Positions 13,244 to 23,900 of a DNA stretch of 64,000 nt are shown one piece after another. A program made the translations under genes and the position numbers. How positions within the stretch are numbered: position 1 is the first letter of the stretch; each line of letters starts with the position of its first letter. Below the pieces are notes generated by a model. That model saw only the letters and a list, made by a program, of their open reading frames with translations. It was not told the origin of the DNA and ran no database searches. The stretch comes from Salvelinus alpinus (Eukaryota; Chordata; Actinopteri; Salmoniformes; Salmonidae): contig NC_092087.1 of NCBI RefSeq assembly GCF_045679555.1, forward strand, positions 85,897,331 to 85,961,330, written 5' to 3'.

Positions 13244-14192
13244 CCCCGTAAGTACTGTGTGGGTGTAGTTAACAAATCATTGTTGATTATATTAAAGATA
13301 ATTGATCCAGGCATTTTGTTTAGTATCAACAATAGCTGGGCAAATGGTGGGCATCAGACTCTGGCAAGGAATGAACCTTACCTACTCTTAATATTGACTT
13401 AGGTAAGATTAGTATGTATTTTCCTGCCCTATAGGCTTAAAATATCTCCTGTTCAAACCTCAATGTATCATATCTTCACCCATTTATTATCGATGACAAA
13501 TGGGATTTTTTCTGTTGTATTACCAAATCAATAGCAGCCCATTCAAAACCGTCATAGCCAATGTTTAAAAACAGAAACCTGACTCCTCTGTGGTTAAAAC
13601 TACAATTATGGTCAAGAGTTATAAACTCTATTATACTCAATTTACCTCAAAATTAGTATTCCAAATGACCACAATTTCATTATCCTCACTACATTCCCCC
13701 GTGGGTGATCAAACCACATGAAAATGCAATGAGAACAGGTCAAGAGGTTACATCACCTCCTTACATTCGTGTTCCATACTATGTCTAGACATACTAAAAG
13801 AACCCTTTATCTTAAAAAATCCCTTGTCTAAATAAAACTCAGAAAATAATCCTCCTAATATATATATAAGTGTACTCCTTTAAGATATCTTATCTCTGGG
13901 AACACGGAAACCCTTAACCTAAACGTTTACTACAAAAATAAAATTATGTCACCAGCATTCAACCAGGCTCCCCGTCGGCTGGGAGACCGTTGAGTGCTGC
14001 AATACTGCCATCTTCTGTCCATTCTCTACACAGCTCTCCACCCGCTCTATTCAACCTTCTCAATTTGAGCCATATTAGTTTCTTATTTTAACTGTTGTTT
14101 TATAATTTTTGATTTTTTGATTTTTTAAAATCTGTTATTACCTAGTTAGACTAGAGTGTCCGTGACATACATCCATGGGGATCCGGTTATAG
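13244..14192. other. ERV interior without recognisable coding sequence
   Basis: AT-rich, many stops in all frames. By position it should hold the envelope surface subunit, but I could not read a surface-subunit frame. A short ATATATATA run lies near 13860. No other element boundary is evident. Confidence 0.5.
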
Positions 14193-14378
14193 TTATTCTA
14201 TTAACCATGTGAAAGTGCCCAGGGACACCCCAAATATCAGTAGGAATATCACAAATAAGGAGCCAGATATCCCTAGCCTTGCCCAGGGAGGGAGAAATGT
14301 CCCTCTAACTGGGCGAGGTTCCTTTTTCAGGGGAGGCGGAGTTTGATGCCGCATCCCCTGAGTCAGGAATGTCTTCAT
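14193..14378 (-). pseudogene. Possible ERV envelope leader peptide
   Basis: A 61-residue frame rich in K, R and P in its first half (PPPLKKEPRPVRG), followed by a strongly hydrophobic stretch (LFVIFLLIFGVSLGTF). It lies at the 5' end of the envelope region in proviral orientation. A basic leader followed by a hydrophobic core fits a retroviral Env signal peptide. The downstream surface-subunit frame is not readable, so this is an inference from position and composition. Confidence 0.45.
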
Positions 14379-14399
14379 TTGGAATCGAATTTAAGCTGT

Positions 14400-15529
14400 T
14401 TAACCTTTTGTCAATAGGGGGCGCTGTTAGCAGTTCTTATTTTTTTGCCTCTCCAAATTAAACTGCCTCGTGCTCAATTCTTGATCGTACAATATGCATA
14501 TTATTGTTATTATTGGATAGAAAACACTCTCTAGTTTCTATAGCCGTTGGAATTTTGTCTCTGAGTGGTACAGAACTCCTTCTACAGCACTTTTCCTGAC
14601 AGGGAGTCAGATTTCAGAAATTTTGACCCCTGATCTGGGGTCGGTTTTAAGGTGCCTGTAAATGCTATGGAGAAACCGACACTGCCTACGTCTTCCTCTG
14701 GATGTCAGTACGTGATGACGCTTTGAATGGAGTCGATTGCGCAATCAGAGCCACTATAAAACACCAAACGTGGAAGTACCATTCTCTCCCTGCATGCGTC
14801 TTACGCAAGATGGACATCGGACTTGCCTCCTTCCAAATGGTTGTTTAGCCAGTAATATTTCTCCGGTCATGTTTTTACTCGTTATAGTTGTTAAAAACAT
14901 CATAAGGTAGTTAATTTCAACCGTTTTATAGCAATTTATATCCGTTTAGTGCGATTTTGAGGAATTTCTTTGTGGTGCACTTTGAAGCTTTGGGCACGTT
15001 TCGGGGTCCCGGTCGATCGTTAGTGGACATTTCAAAGGACAGAGGACATCTTTCGACCAAAAGAAGATTAGACCCAAGAAAGGATACATTGCCCAAGAAT
15101 CTGATGGAAAATCACCTCATAGTAAGAAATATTTAATATGATAAATCGTTGTTCTGTCGAAATATTTTAAACGCATATTCCGCCATTTTGTTTGTTATAG
15201 CTTCACTTGGCGAACCCTGTATTGCACAGTAAGGATAATTTTAGAAATGTAAATCAGCGATTGCATTAAGAACTAATTTGTCTTTCGATTCCTGTCAACC
15301 CTGTATTTTTTAGTCAAGTATATGATTAGCTTTCGATTAAACTAGATCACTCTGAAAGATGACGTCCGACATTTTGAGGCTTGATTTGCTACTATTTTCA
15401 TTGTATAACCACGGTTTTTTATGGCTAAATATGCACATTTTCGAACAAACTCTATATGTATGTTGTAAAATGATGTTACAGGAGTGTCATCGGAAGAATT
15501 CTGAGAAGGTTAGTGAAAAAATTGAGCAT
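14400..15529 (+). mobile_element. Nested non-autonomous DNA transposon fragment (TTAA family), 3' truncated
   Basis: Starts at a TTAA (14400-14403) followed by CCTTTTGTCAATAGGGGGCG and is a diverged relative of the complete element at 34598-36031. Shared landmarks are ATATGCATATTATTGTTATT near 14495 against 34692, an exon-like GTCAGTACGTGATG region, and AGGAGTGTCATCGGAAGAAT near 15480 against 35702. The copy stops near 15529, where integrase-derived ERV sequence resumes, without a right-hand TTAA. It separates the ERV pol and env regions. No coding capacity seen. Confidence 0.6.
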
Positions 15530-15920
15530 GACTCTTTCAGCCATTATCTCATGAGGAGAGAGATGGGTGCCTGCACCTGGAGAGGCTCTCATGGCCATCA
15601 ACGCCAGGGGCAGGGCTTCAACCCAAATCAACTTCAAACCTGCACATACATTTGATTGGCGCGTTTCACGAGGCTTCGAGATTGTGGCCCGTACACTAAC
15701 CCAAACTTGTGCACAATACCCAATCTTTCCTCCACCTGTCTCAGGTGTTGGTTACTGAAATGGGACCCGTTTGTCGGATCGGATTTGCTTTGGAACTCCA
15801 TACCTTGGTATGAGTTCAGTTTGCAGCCACTTAATGACTGACCTGGCATCCTCACGTGCTGTTGGTATTTCCTCGACCCATTTGGAAAACCTGTCTACCA
15901 TTACCAAAAGGTTATTTTTG
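15530..15920 (-). pseudogene. ERV integrase remnant, frameshifted
   Basis: On the minus strand short peptides typical of a retroviral integrase core can be read in changing frames. VMVDRFSKWVEEIPTA lies near 15920-15860, GSHFSNQHLRQVEERLG near 15780 and YGPQSRSLVKRANQ near 15680. ALPLALMAMRASPGAGTH lies near 15620-15560. Each segment is in a different frame or separated by a small break, so the gene is dead. Integrase would have inserted the proviral DNA into the host chromosome. Confidence 0.75.
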
Positions 15921-15950
15921 ATTTTTTGATTATTATAATTTTTTTTTTTT

Positions 15951-16438
15951 TTAAATTTCAGCGCTGAACGTGAATTCTTTGCACATCAGATATGCTGCAA
16001 CTCCATGGTGGGTGTGGATTTCCAATGGATGGCACATTACCAGATGAGCTGTTTTTCCAAAAGCTTTTGCCACTGCAGCCACATACCTGGAGCATGTGGT
16101 TTGTCCTACTTCAATGTGGTCCAGTTTGGAGGAGTGATACATCAACACTCTTCTCTCCCCCTCTTGTTTCTGGAAAAGGATGGATGATGTAAATCCTTCT
16201 TTTTCAGAAACATCCAGATGGAACTTGTTTTTTTTTAGTCAGGTGCTGTCAAAGCTGCTGCCACTGAGAGATCTGTTTTCAAGAGTGCAAAAGCCTTTGA
16301 TGCTTCAGTGGTCCATGTCAATGACGAGTGTAGGTTCCTTGGTCCCGCCTCACGCACTATTTCTCTCAGAGGCTCCGTTCTGGCAGTGTAGTCTGGGATG
16401 TGTGTTCGGCTGTACCCTGTCAAGCCAAGAAAAGACAA
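15951..16438 (-). pseudogene. ERV reverse transcriptase C-terminus / RNase H remnant
   Basis: The frame at 16235-16438 starts SFLGLTGYSRTHIPDY and ends LTAPD, which resembles the RT connection region upstream of RNase H. The frame at 15951-16148 contains VAAVAKAFGKTAHLVMCHP and fits the following RNase H-proximal stretch. The catalytic part of RT is absent. Thymine runs near 15940 and 16225 (plus strand) mark breaks. The 16438 end overlaps the end of the gag frame, so an internal deletion has fused gag to late RT. Confidence 0.7.
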
Positions 16439-17304
16439 AACCAGTCTGGGTTTGGAGTGGAAGAAAACTGAATCAGCTCTCTGTCTTCTCTCTTCAAAGG
16501 GCCTGGTTGAGACCCACCACCCCGTCCTTGTGGGTGGGTTGGTAGAGACCCACCATGTCCCTGTAGTGAGGCGGGGTTCGAACCCCCCCCACGCCCCTGT
16601 GTGTGCGCTCTATCCCTTTCCTCCCTTTCTCGATGATCAGGCCTCTCTTCACACACGAGTTGCCCTTCTTGGATGCCCAAAGTCATACTACCTTTTAGGT
16701 GTCCTTCATGCACCACAAACACCGGTGCCTGTACCACAGCAGGGGTCAGAAAAGGGTTTTGAGGGAGGTGGGTAAATGGATTTTGAAAATAGGGAGGTGG
16801 TGTTATTTTCTCTCCCTGTGGCAGTTCTGGGTATAGATGGGTTGGGGCCGATGGGGCGGCTGTGGTGGTAGGTGGGGCGTCATTATTGTTGGACATGCCC
16901 TCTTTGGTGTCAGTTGGTGCTCCAGTGACCACCCCCATCATGTCAGGTTTTCTGTAAGGGAGTGCCCTTCTGATTTCTTCAATCGCCCACGTGCCTATTT
17001 TTAGTTCTGCCTCTGCTTTCTTCCTATGTTTTGTACCTTCCTTTGTGAATAAGTGGTTCTTATTCCTTTCAACTTCACTTTCTCTCCCTTCCTTCACTAC
17101 TTCCTCTAATTCTTTCTCCATAGTGAGGAGTTGCCCTTTTGATGGGGCAGCTCCACTAAGGTAACCTGCCTGTGTCCATTTTAGCCTCACTTCTTCCCAC
17201 ACTTTTCTTATTGCTTTGTACTGTATTTTATCCCCTGCTCTGTCTTTTATTCTCTGATCTAAGTATTCATTGAATTTGTGTTTGGGGACGGTGGTCGTGG
17301 CCAT
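16420..17304 (-). pseudogene. gag: ERV gag, 3' truncated (294 codons remain)
   Basis: Starts at ATG 17304 (MATTTVPKHKF) and stays open for 294 codons. The first ~110 residues are charged and helical (YLDQRIKDRAGDKIQYKAI onward), consistent with a matrix-like domain. They are followed by a proline/threonine-rich linker and a PPPY late-domain motif (KITPPPYFQ, about residue 170) that in other retroviruses recruits Nedd4-type ubiquitin ligases for budding. A glycine-rich repeat (QGRGGGS) follows. No capsid or zinc knuckle remains; the frame runs through a deletion junction into late pol sequence. There is no glycine at position 2, so N-myristoylation is not expected. Confidence 0.75.
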
Positions 17305-18694
17305 TTTGTCGTTAAGCTATGTCTGGGTCTATCACTATCTTAGTATACTTTAGCTCGTCACCGGCCGAAACCAGCAACGTATCCTTGGCGCTAACACAGA
17401 CCTATCTCTTGCGTCCCACCATCGTGCATAAAGAATTTTATTGCCGTGTATTCAATGAATTATTTTTCCCGTTTTCCAACAATATTTCAGCTATATCCTT
17501 TTGGAACAATATATTAGTATATTCAAGCGCTCCTAAAATAATTGGAATAAAGATTTTAGGAACTTTTTCCCAAAAGTTATTATTGTTTTTAACTTTTTCG
17601 ATTAATTAAATACTTTGCCAAAACATTTCAGAAATGTCCTTTTGGGACAATATACTAGTATATTCAAGCGCTCCTAAAATAATTGGAATGGTGATTTTAG
17701 CCCTCTTGGAATTACCAGCAGCACAAGAGGGAAAAATCAAGTCAACTTTCAGCGCGGTAGCTTCACAACGGCCTAAACATTTTGACTCGGCAGTCACTTT
17801 CAACACAGCCTCAATTTAGCATATCAATAATTAGTAGCAATCAGTCTCGTGGAACGTTCAATCACTCACATTGATTTGGAGAGTTTCAGGTTTAATACCT
17901 TCTACCATTAATCTCGAAATGTCCAGCTCAGACTTATTGCTGATGCTTCTAGTGGAATGCCATTCCCACTAGGCCCAGATTTGCTAACACAACTTAAACA
18001 TACAATATCACATTAGATTCTTCACGGTAACACCTAGCTGATCAATCTATTGTCTGACTATATGAACCTTATTTTTTTTTTTTTTTTTATGGGTCCTCAC
18101 GGTAACACCTAATTGATTGCCAAATCAACTATTGCCCGACTATATGGATCTCATCTATTAATTATGGATTCCTCACGGTAACCCCTAGCTGATCAACTAT
18201 CAGTTATGGCTCGACTATATGAAACCCCCCTTTTTTTTTTTTTTTTTGTGGATTCTTCACGGTAACCCCTAGGTGGTCAACTCTCACCTATGGCCCGACT
18301 ATATAAATCCTTATAAAGCTTATTCCTCACTGTACATCTAGTCGATCAACATATCGACTAGTGCCAGACTATGTGAACAAGTCTTTGACCTATTATTACT
18401 TAGATATCTTTACACAATGCCTTAGATTCTAAACAATTTCACATAATTTTGACAACAATTCATACTCACTCCAGTACTCCTGATCTCAATTTAGATATTG
18501 GCTATAATACAATATACAGATTTTGATTAAACAGGCTCTGCTTACCTTATAATTTCGAGCTCTTTGATCAGTTTCCTGGGTGAGTTGAATCGCCGATGTC
18601 TCCTGCGGACAGGTCACCCCTCCTTCTGGAATCTTTCTCCAACTCGTCTCCTGTCTGATCAACTTTCTATGGACCGAATTCAAAGGTTTTAAAT
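17305..18694 (-). other. ERV leader between primer site and gag, with internal repeats
   Basis: About 1.4 kb without a long gene. Two repeat families are visible. A ~65-bp segment containing CAAGCGCTCCTAAAATAATT occurs near 17500 and 17640. A ~75-bp segment with the landmark CACGGTAACNCCTA...CTATAT occurs five times between about 18020 and 18365 (near 18027, 18097, 18174, 18257 and, diverged, 18326), two of them followed by thymine runs. A good splice donor on the minus strand, AAG|GTAAGC, sits at 18546/18545 and could serve a subgenomic env transcript. Function is inferred from position only. Confidence 0.55.
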
Positions 18695-18712
18695 AACCAT
18701 CCTCTGCTACCA
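18695..18712 (-). promoter_or_regulatory. ERV primer binding site, initiator tRNA-Met
   Basis: On the minus strand the 18 bases TGGTAGCAGAGGATGGTT start 5 nt from the LTR end. They are the exact complement of the 3' end of vertebrate initiator tRNA-Met including its CCA (plus strand AACCATCCTCTGCTACCA). Most gammaretroviruses use Pro or other tRNAs. From memory, salmon swim bladder sarcoma virus is a fish retrovirus reported to use a Met tRNA, which would fit. Confidence 0.85.
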
Positions 18713-18717
18713 AGTTT

Positions 18718-19233
18718 TGTTGATAAAACGTTTACTGGAGACAGGAGATCAAGTTGAGACATATGACGAGGTGGATATTTGTATAATAAGGCAGTTTATT
18801 CACAGGTAAAAATATCTTAGTAATCGTGCAGCACGGCCCCGTTCTGTCTGACTCGTATGGAATCGTCGGAAAAGAGACCTCTAAACAATTTGTGCTGATT
18901 ATATATGCAATAAATGAAGTAGGTTGATCTGGTAGTCTGGCCTTCCGATTGGTCGTTCTGGGTCGTGGGTAGTCCTGTTCGGGCCTGATGTCGATGTTCC
19001 ATTGGCTCTTAACATAGTTCTTTGTCTTAGAGTCCCAACCTCGAACAGAATCCATGTGCGTTTGTTTTAGCAGGGGCCTGTTCATGGGGGAGGGGAGTGT
19101 GTGTGGGTCTGTGGTTATTATAAGGGTAGGAAGTGTGTGGGTATATAGGGGGATGGGTGCATGTTGTGTCAAGTATAGCTTGTGTTGAGAAGTTGTTAAA
19201 ACAAGTTGCCAGTATCTATTACAATTTCTTACA
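18718..19233 (-). repeat. ERV 5' LTR, full length (516 bp)
   Basis: Ends are TGTTGATAAAACG and TTTCTTACA on the plus strand; read as provirus it begins TGTAAG and ends CAACA. On the minus strand a TATA-like TATATAAT lies at about 18897-18907 and AATAAA at 18795-18800 downstream of it, giving a plausible U3-R-U5 order. The 3' LTR at 11871 keeps only the ends of this sequence. Confidence 0.88.
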
Positions 19234-20373
19234 ATGGGATGTTGATACTACCATTACCTAGCATGTGATGGTCTTACTATAGTTTCAGCTGTGTTGGATG
19301 GGATATTGATACTACCATTACCTAGCATGTGGTGGTCTTACTGTCGTTTCAGCTGTGTTGGATGGGATGTTGATACTACCATTACCTAGCATGTGGTGGT
19401 CTTACTTACTATAGTTTCAGCTGTGTTGGATGGCATGTTGATACTAGCATTACCTAGCATGTGGTGGTATTACTATAGTTTCAGCTGGGTTGAATGGCAT
19501 GTTGATACTTGCATTACCTAGCATGTAGTGGTCTTACTATAGTTTCAGCTGTGTTGGATGGGATGTTGATACTACCATTACCGAGCATGTGGTGTTCTTA
19601 CTATAGTTTCAGCTGTGTTGGATGGGGTGTTGATACTAGCATTACCTAGCGTGTGGTGGTCTTACTATAGTTTCAGCTGTGATGGATGGGATGTTGATAC
19701 TACCATTACCTAGCATGTGGTGGTCTTACTGTAGTTTCAGCTGTGTTGGATGGGGTGTTGATACTAGCATTACCTAGCATGTGGTGGTCTGACTGTCGTT
19801 TCAGCTGTGTTGGATGGGATGTTGATACTACCATTACCTAGCATGTGGTGGTCTTACTTACTATAGTTTCAGCTGTGTTGGATGGGATGTTGATACTACC
19901 ATTACCTAGCATGTGGTGGTCTGACTGTAGTTTCAGCTGTGTTGGATGGGATGTTGATACTAGCATTACCTAGCATGTGGTGGTCTTACTATAGTTTCAG
20001 CTGTGTTGAATGGGATGTTGATACTAGCATTACCGAGCATGTGGTGGGCTTACTGTAGTTTCAGCTGTGTTGGATGGGATGTTGATACTACCATTACCTA
20101 GCATGTGGTGGTCTGACTGTAGTTTCAGCTGTGTTGCATGGGATGTTGATACTAGCATTACCTAGCATGTGGTGGTCTTACTATAGTTTCAGCTGTGTTG
20201 AATGGGATGTTGATACTAGCATTACCGAGCATGTGGTGGGCTTACTGTAGTTTCAGCTGTGTTGGATGGGATGTTGATACTACCATTACCTAGCATGTGG
20301 TGGTCTTACTGTAGTTTCAGCTGTGTTGGATGGGATGTTGATACTAGCATTACCTAGCATGCGGTGGGCTTAC
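19234..20373. repeat. 64-bp satellite array, second block (about 18 copies)
   Basis: Same unit as at 1-11870, resuming in phase right after the ERV (ATGGGATGTTGATACTACC). It includes TTACTTAC insertion units near 19405 and 19857 and GGGC variants near 20047 and 20227. The last unit breaks off at about 20373 (GGGCTTACT), after which unique-looking sequence begins. Confidence 0.95.
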
Positions 20374-20640
20374 TAAACACCTGAAGGAGCAGAGCTAATG
20401 AATAGTTCAACATATTTCTACATGAAATGTAATCAAATCTGGAAATAGCAAAATCTTATAGAAAAATAGAAGAAGCCTAATCTATCCCATTTATCATCTA
20501 TATACAAACTGTGTTTATCATCTATATACATACTGTATTTATCATTAGGATAACAATCTAAATTCCAGCATTCACTCAAAAGTTAAAGGTCATTGTCTGG
20601 AAAACCTAATAGATAAGAAAGCATAATGATAGTAAGAGAA
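20374..20640. other. 3' flank of IgSF gene 1
   Basis: No gene. The segment from about 20530 to 20680 is clearly related to 62395-62555, the 3' flank of the second IgSF gene (shared landmarks CTAAATTCCAGCATTCACTC, AGAGAATAGCATTGTGAGGC). It is therefore part of the duplicated gene unit. Confidence 0.7.
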
Positions 20641-20680
20641 TAGCATTGTGAGGCCTAGCTTTGGTTTGATGCTGTTGCTC

Positions 20681-20837
20681 TTCAGTCCAGGTTCTGTGGT
20701 GGTTCTCTTCAGTCCAGGTTCTGTGTTGGTTCTCTTCAGTCCAGTTTCTGTGGTGGTTCTCTTCAGTCATGTTCTGTGGTGGTTCTCTTCAGTCCAGGTT
20801 CTGTTGTGGTTCTCTTCAGTCCAGGTTCTGTGGTGGT
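20681..20837 (-). repeat. 27-bp tandem repeat in the 3' end of IgSF gene 1
   Basis: About six imperfect copies of a 27-bp unit with the landmark CAGTCCAGGTTCTGTGGTGG. It starts right at the stop codon of the receptor frame and extends into the presumed 3'UTR. The same unit recurs at 62545-62866 behind the paralogous gene, so it predates the gene duplication and has changed copy number. Confidence 0.85.
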
Positions 20838-20983
20838 TCGCTCCAGTTCTCATAATCGGAGGGCTCAGCATCTACCTGAGGGGCTGTGTCACTGTCCAGG
20901 TTCTGTGGTGGTTCGCTCCAGTTCTCATAATCGGAGGGCTCAGCATCTTTCTGAGGGGCTGTGTAACAGGGGAGTCCCTTAAT
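20816..20983 (-). CDS. IgSF gene 1, last coding exon (cytoplasmic tail)
   Basis: Acceptor TTTCTTTCAG precedes ATTAAGGGACTCCCC, and the frame ends at a TGA just after EPPQNLD. It contains two near-identical 25-codon (75-bp) repeats, each with [21 protein letters not shown]. The tyrosine context YENW fits the pYxN consensus for GRB2-type SH2 domains, not an ITIM. The matching exon of the paralogue at 62867-62938 has only one unit and ends SIYEK. Confidence 0.75.
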   Translation of the reverse strand: MKGLPCYTAPQKDAEPSDYENWSEPPQNLDSDTAPQVDAEPSDYENWSEPPQNLD

Positions 20984-23900
20984 CTGAAAGAAGACACTCT
21001 GAATTAGCACCTTACGAACCACTCCCTCTACATTTTTATGTAAATTACTTTTCTTGCTGTCTATGTTATTAGGATTAAAATAACTTTGGTTGTTGACATT
21101 ATTACCTGTGTGTCTGCCGTGGCATCACTTCCTCCTGTGGATCTCCTGTAATGAGGAACAGAGTGAGTTCTGCTCTCTACTGACCTCTAGTGGAGGTTGA
21201 TATGTTACTAATACAGTATGTGTAAATGGCTGGCTCACCTCTTCATATAGCAGTAGATGGTGACTAGAAGAGCTCCAGCAGTCAGGACAGCCCCCACCCC
21301 CACCACAGGAAACCAAGGAAACACTGCTGCAGTATCATGAGGTTATAAATGCATGATGTCAGAATGAAATCTGTAAAGTTACAGAGCACAAAAATAGACA
21401 GAATGTGTCATACTTACATATAACATTAATATGGACAGGGATAGTCTCTCTCCCTATAATGTTCAGAGCCTCGCAGTAGTATCCCTCTCTGTCCTCAGAG
21501 CTGATATTATGGATGGTGTATCTCTGTCCAGAATGTCTCATCGACATGTTCTTGTACCAGGTGTATTTGTCCACAGGTGGGTTGGCGTCACTGCTGCAGG
21601 TCAGAGTCACTGAACTGCCCTCCACTATTTCACCAGAGGGACTGACTGACACCGAGGTGTTCTTTGGGCCATCTGGTAAAGGACCATTAAAAAGACATTA
21701 ACATCTTGGTTATGGTATATATTATCTTGGCTTTCTGAAGACATTAGATTTAGCAAATAAAGTACATCAGCGCATTTTACAAGATAGATTAAAATAATTA
21801 CATTGAGAAAAATGTAAAGCACATGCACTGAGGTTCCAACATGATGTTACTTCATAAAGAATACAACTGGAGATAGATACAAAATAATTACAATGTTAAT
21901 ATACCAAGCTAATGATTTAAACCCTATGTACTTACATCTGACGGTGAGAGTCTCTTCAGCAGAGGGGAGATCCTCATGGCCTTCTACAGCACAGGAGTAT
22001 CTGCCTGTATCCTCACTGCTGACTGAGAATAGGATAGAGACAGTAGAGTAGGTGTTGCTATTTGGTATAGGCTGTCCATTCTTATACCAACTGAAGGCTG
22101 TGATGGGGTCCAGTGTACATGTGATTTTACACGTTAGTGTCACATTCTCCCTCTCTGACACAGATGTAGGATCCATCTCCAACACAACATCTGGAGTTAA
22201 AGGAAACAAATCATTAATATCCTCCTAAATACACAATATATTCAAATGTATGTGGACACCCTTTCAAATTAGTGGATCCAGCTATTACAGCAACACCCAT
22301 TTCTGGCAGGTGCGTAAAATCGAGCACACAGCCATGCAATCCTCATAGAAAAACATTGGCAGTAGAATGGCCTTACTGAAGAGCTCAGTGACTTTCAACG
22401 TGTCACCGTCATAAGATGCCACCTTTCCAAGAAGTCAGTTCGTCGAATTTCTGCCCTCCTAGAGCTGCCCTGGTCAACTGTAAGTGCTGTTATTGTGAAG
22501 TGGAAACATCCAGGAGCAACAGCGGCTCAGCCGCAAATTGATAAGCCACACAAGTCAAGCTCACAGAACGGGACTGCCGAGTGCTGAAGCGCTTCGTACT
22601 TTAAAACCGTCTGTCCTGGGGTGTAACACTCACTACCAAGTTCCAAACTGCCTTTGGAAGTAACTTCAGCACAATAACTGTTCGTCGGGAGCTTCATGAA
22701 ATGGGTTCCCATGGCCGAGCAGCCGCACACAAGCCTAAGATCACCATGAGCTATGCCAAGCGTCGACACAAGATAGCGCCGACAGAGATGGTCACCTCGC
22801 TTCAGGTCCTTAGAAAACGATGCAGTTCTTTGTTTTTTTATGTATTATTTCTTACATTGTTAGCCCAGAAAATCTCAAGTGTTATTACATACTGCCAGGA
22901 AGAACTATTGGATATAAAAGCGACGTCAACTTACCAACAATACGACCAGGAATACGTCTTTCCCGAAGCGGATCCCTTGTTCGGAACTCCACCCTGACAT
23001 CGGATCTTATCCCAGAGGCCTACCCAAAACAATGCGGTCGCCGCAGGAGAGGCAGACGGAGCGGCCTACTGGTCAGACTCAGAAGGCGAGCACACCATCC
23101 ACCGCTTCCGAGCATATTACTCGCCAATGTCCAATCTCTAGACAACAAGGTGGACGAAATTTGGGCACGAGTTGCCTTCCAGAGAGACATCAGAGATTGT
23201 AACATTCTCTGTTTCACGGAAACATGGCTCACTATGGATACGTTGTCAGAGTCGGTACAGAAACCCGGTTTCTTCATGCATCGCGCCGATAAAAACAAAC
23301 ATGTCTCTGATAAGAAGAAGGGAGGGGGTGTATGCCTTATGACTAAATACTTGTGGTGTAATCATAACAACATGCAGGAACTCAAGTCCTTCTGTTCACC
23401 TGACCTAGAATTCCTTAAAATCAAATTCCGACAGCATTATCTTCCAAGAGAATTCTCTTAGATTATAGTCACAGCCGTGTATATCCCCCCCAAGCAGATA
23501 CCTCGTCGGCCCTGAAAGAACTTCAAACTGGAAACCATACATCCCAAGGCTGAATTTATTGTAGCTGGGGATTTTAACAAAGCTAACCTCATAACAAGCC
23601 TTCCTAAATTTTATCAGCATATCGACTGTGTGATTCGAGCTGGTAGCATTCTGGATCACTGCTACTCTAACTTCCGTGATGCATACAAAACCCTCCCCCG
23701 CCCTGCCTTCGGCAAATCTGACCATGACTCTATTTTGTTGCTCCCAGAGTATAGACAGAAACTAAAACCAGAAACGCCCATACTCAGGTCTATTCAACGC
23801 TGGTCTGACCAGTCGGATTCTATGCTTCAAGATTGCTTCGATCACGTGGACTGGGATATGTTCCGGATAGCATCAGACAATAACATTGATGTATACGCTG

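Larger units (their letters stand above)
11871..19233 (-). mobile_element. Endogenous retrovirus inserted in the satellite, minus strand, degraded
   Basis: The element is bounded by LTRs that begin TGTTGATAAAACG and end TTTCTTACA on the plus strand, with a 4-bp target duplication ATGG at 11867-11870 and 19234-19237. Removing the element and one ATGG restores a satellite unit exactly, so it inserted into the array. Read on the minus strand the order is 5' LTR, primer site, long leader, gag, remnants of RT/RNase H and integrase, envelope fragments, polypurine tracts and 3' LTR. Gag and envelope features (PPPY motif, CX6CC transmembrane subunit) point to a gamma/epsilon-like retrovirus rather than a Gypsy element. 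Pol is mostly deleted and frameshifted and a DNA transposon fragment interrupts it, so it cannot be autonomous. Confidence 0.9.

Noticed and set aside
16180..16775. Plus-strand frames of ~120 codons across the ERV gag/pol junction
   Set aside because: Antisense to recognisable gag and RT sequence.
18732..19172. 146-codon minus-strand frame in the ERV LTR
   Set aside because: Lies across U3, R and U5 of the LTR; no similarity to a known LTR-coded protein and no good reason to call it coding.
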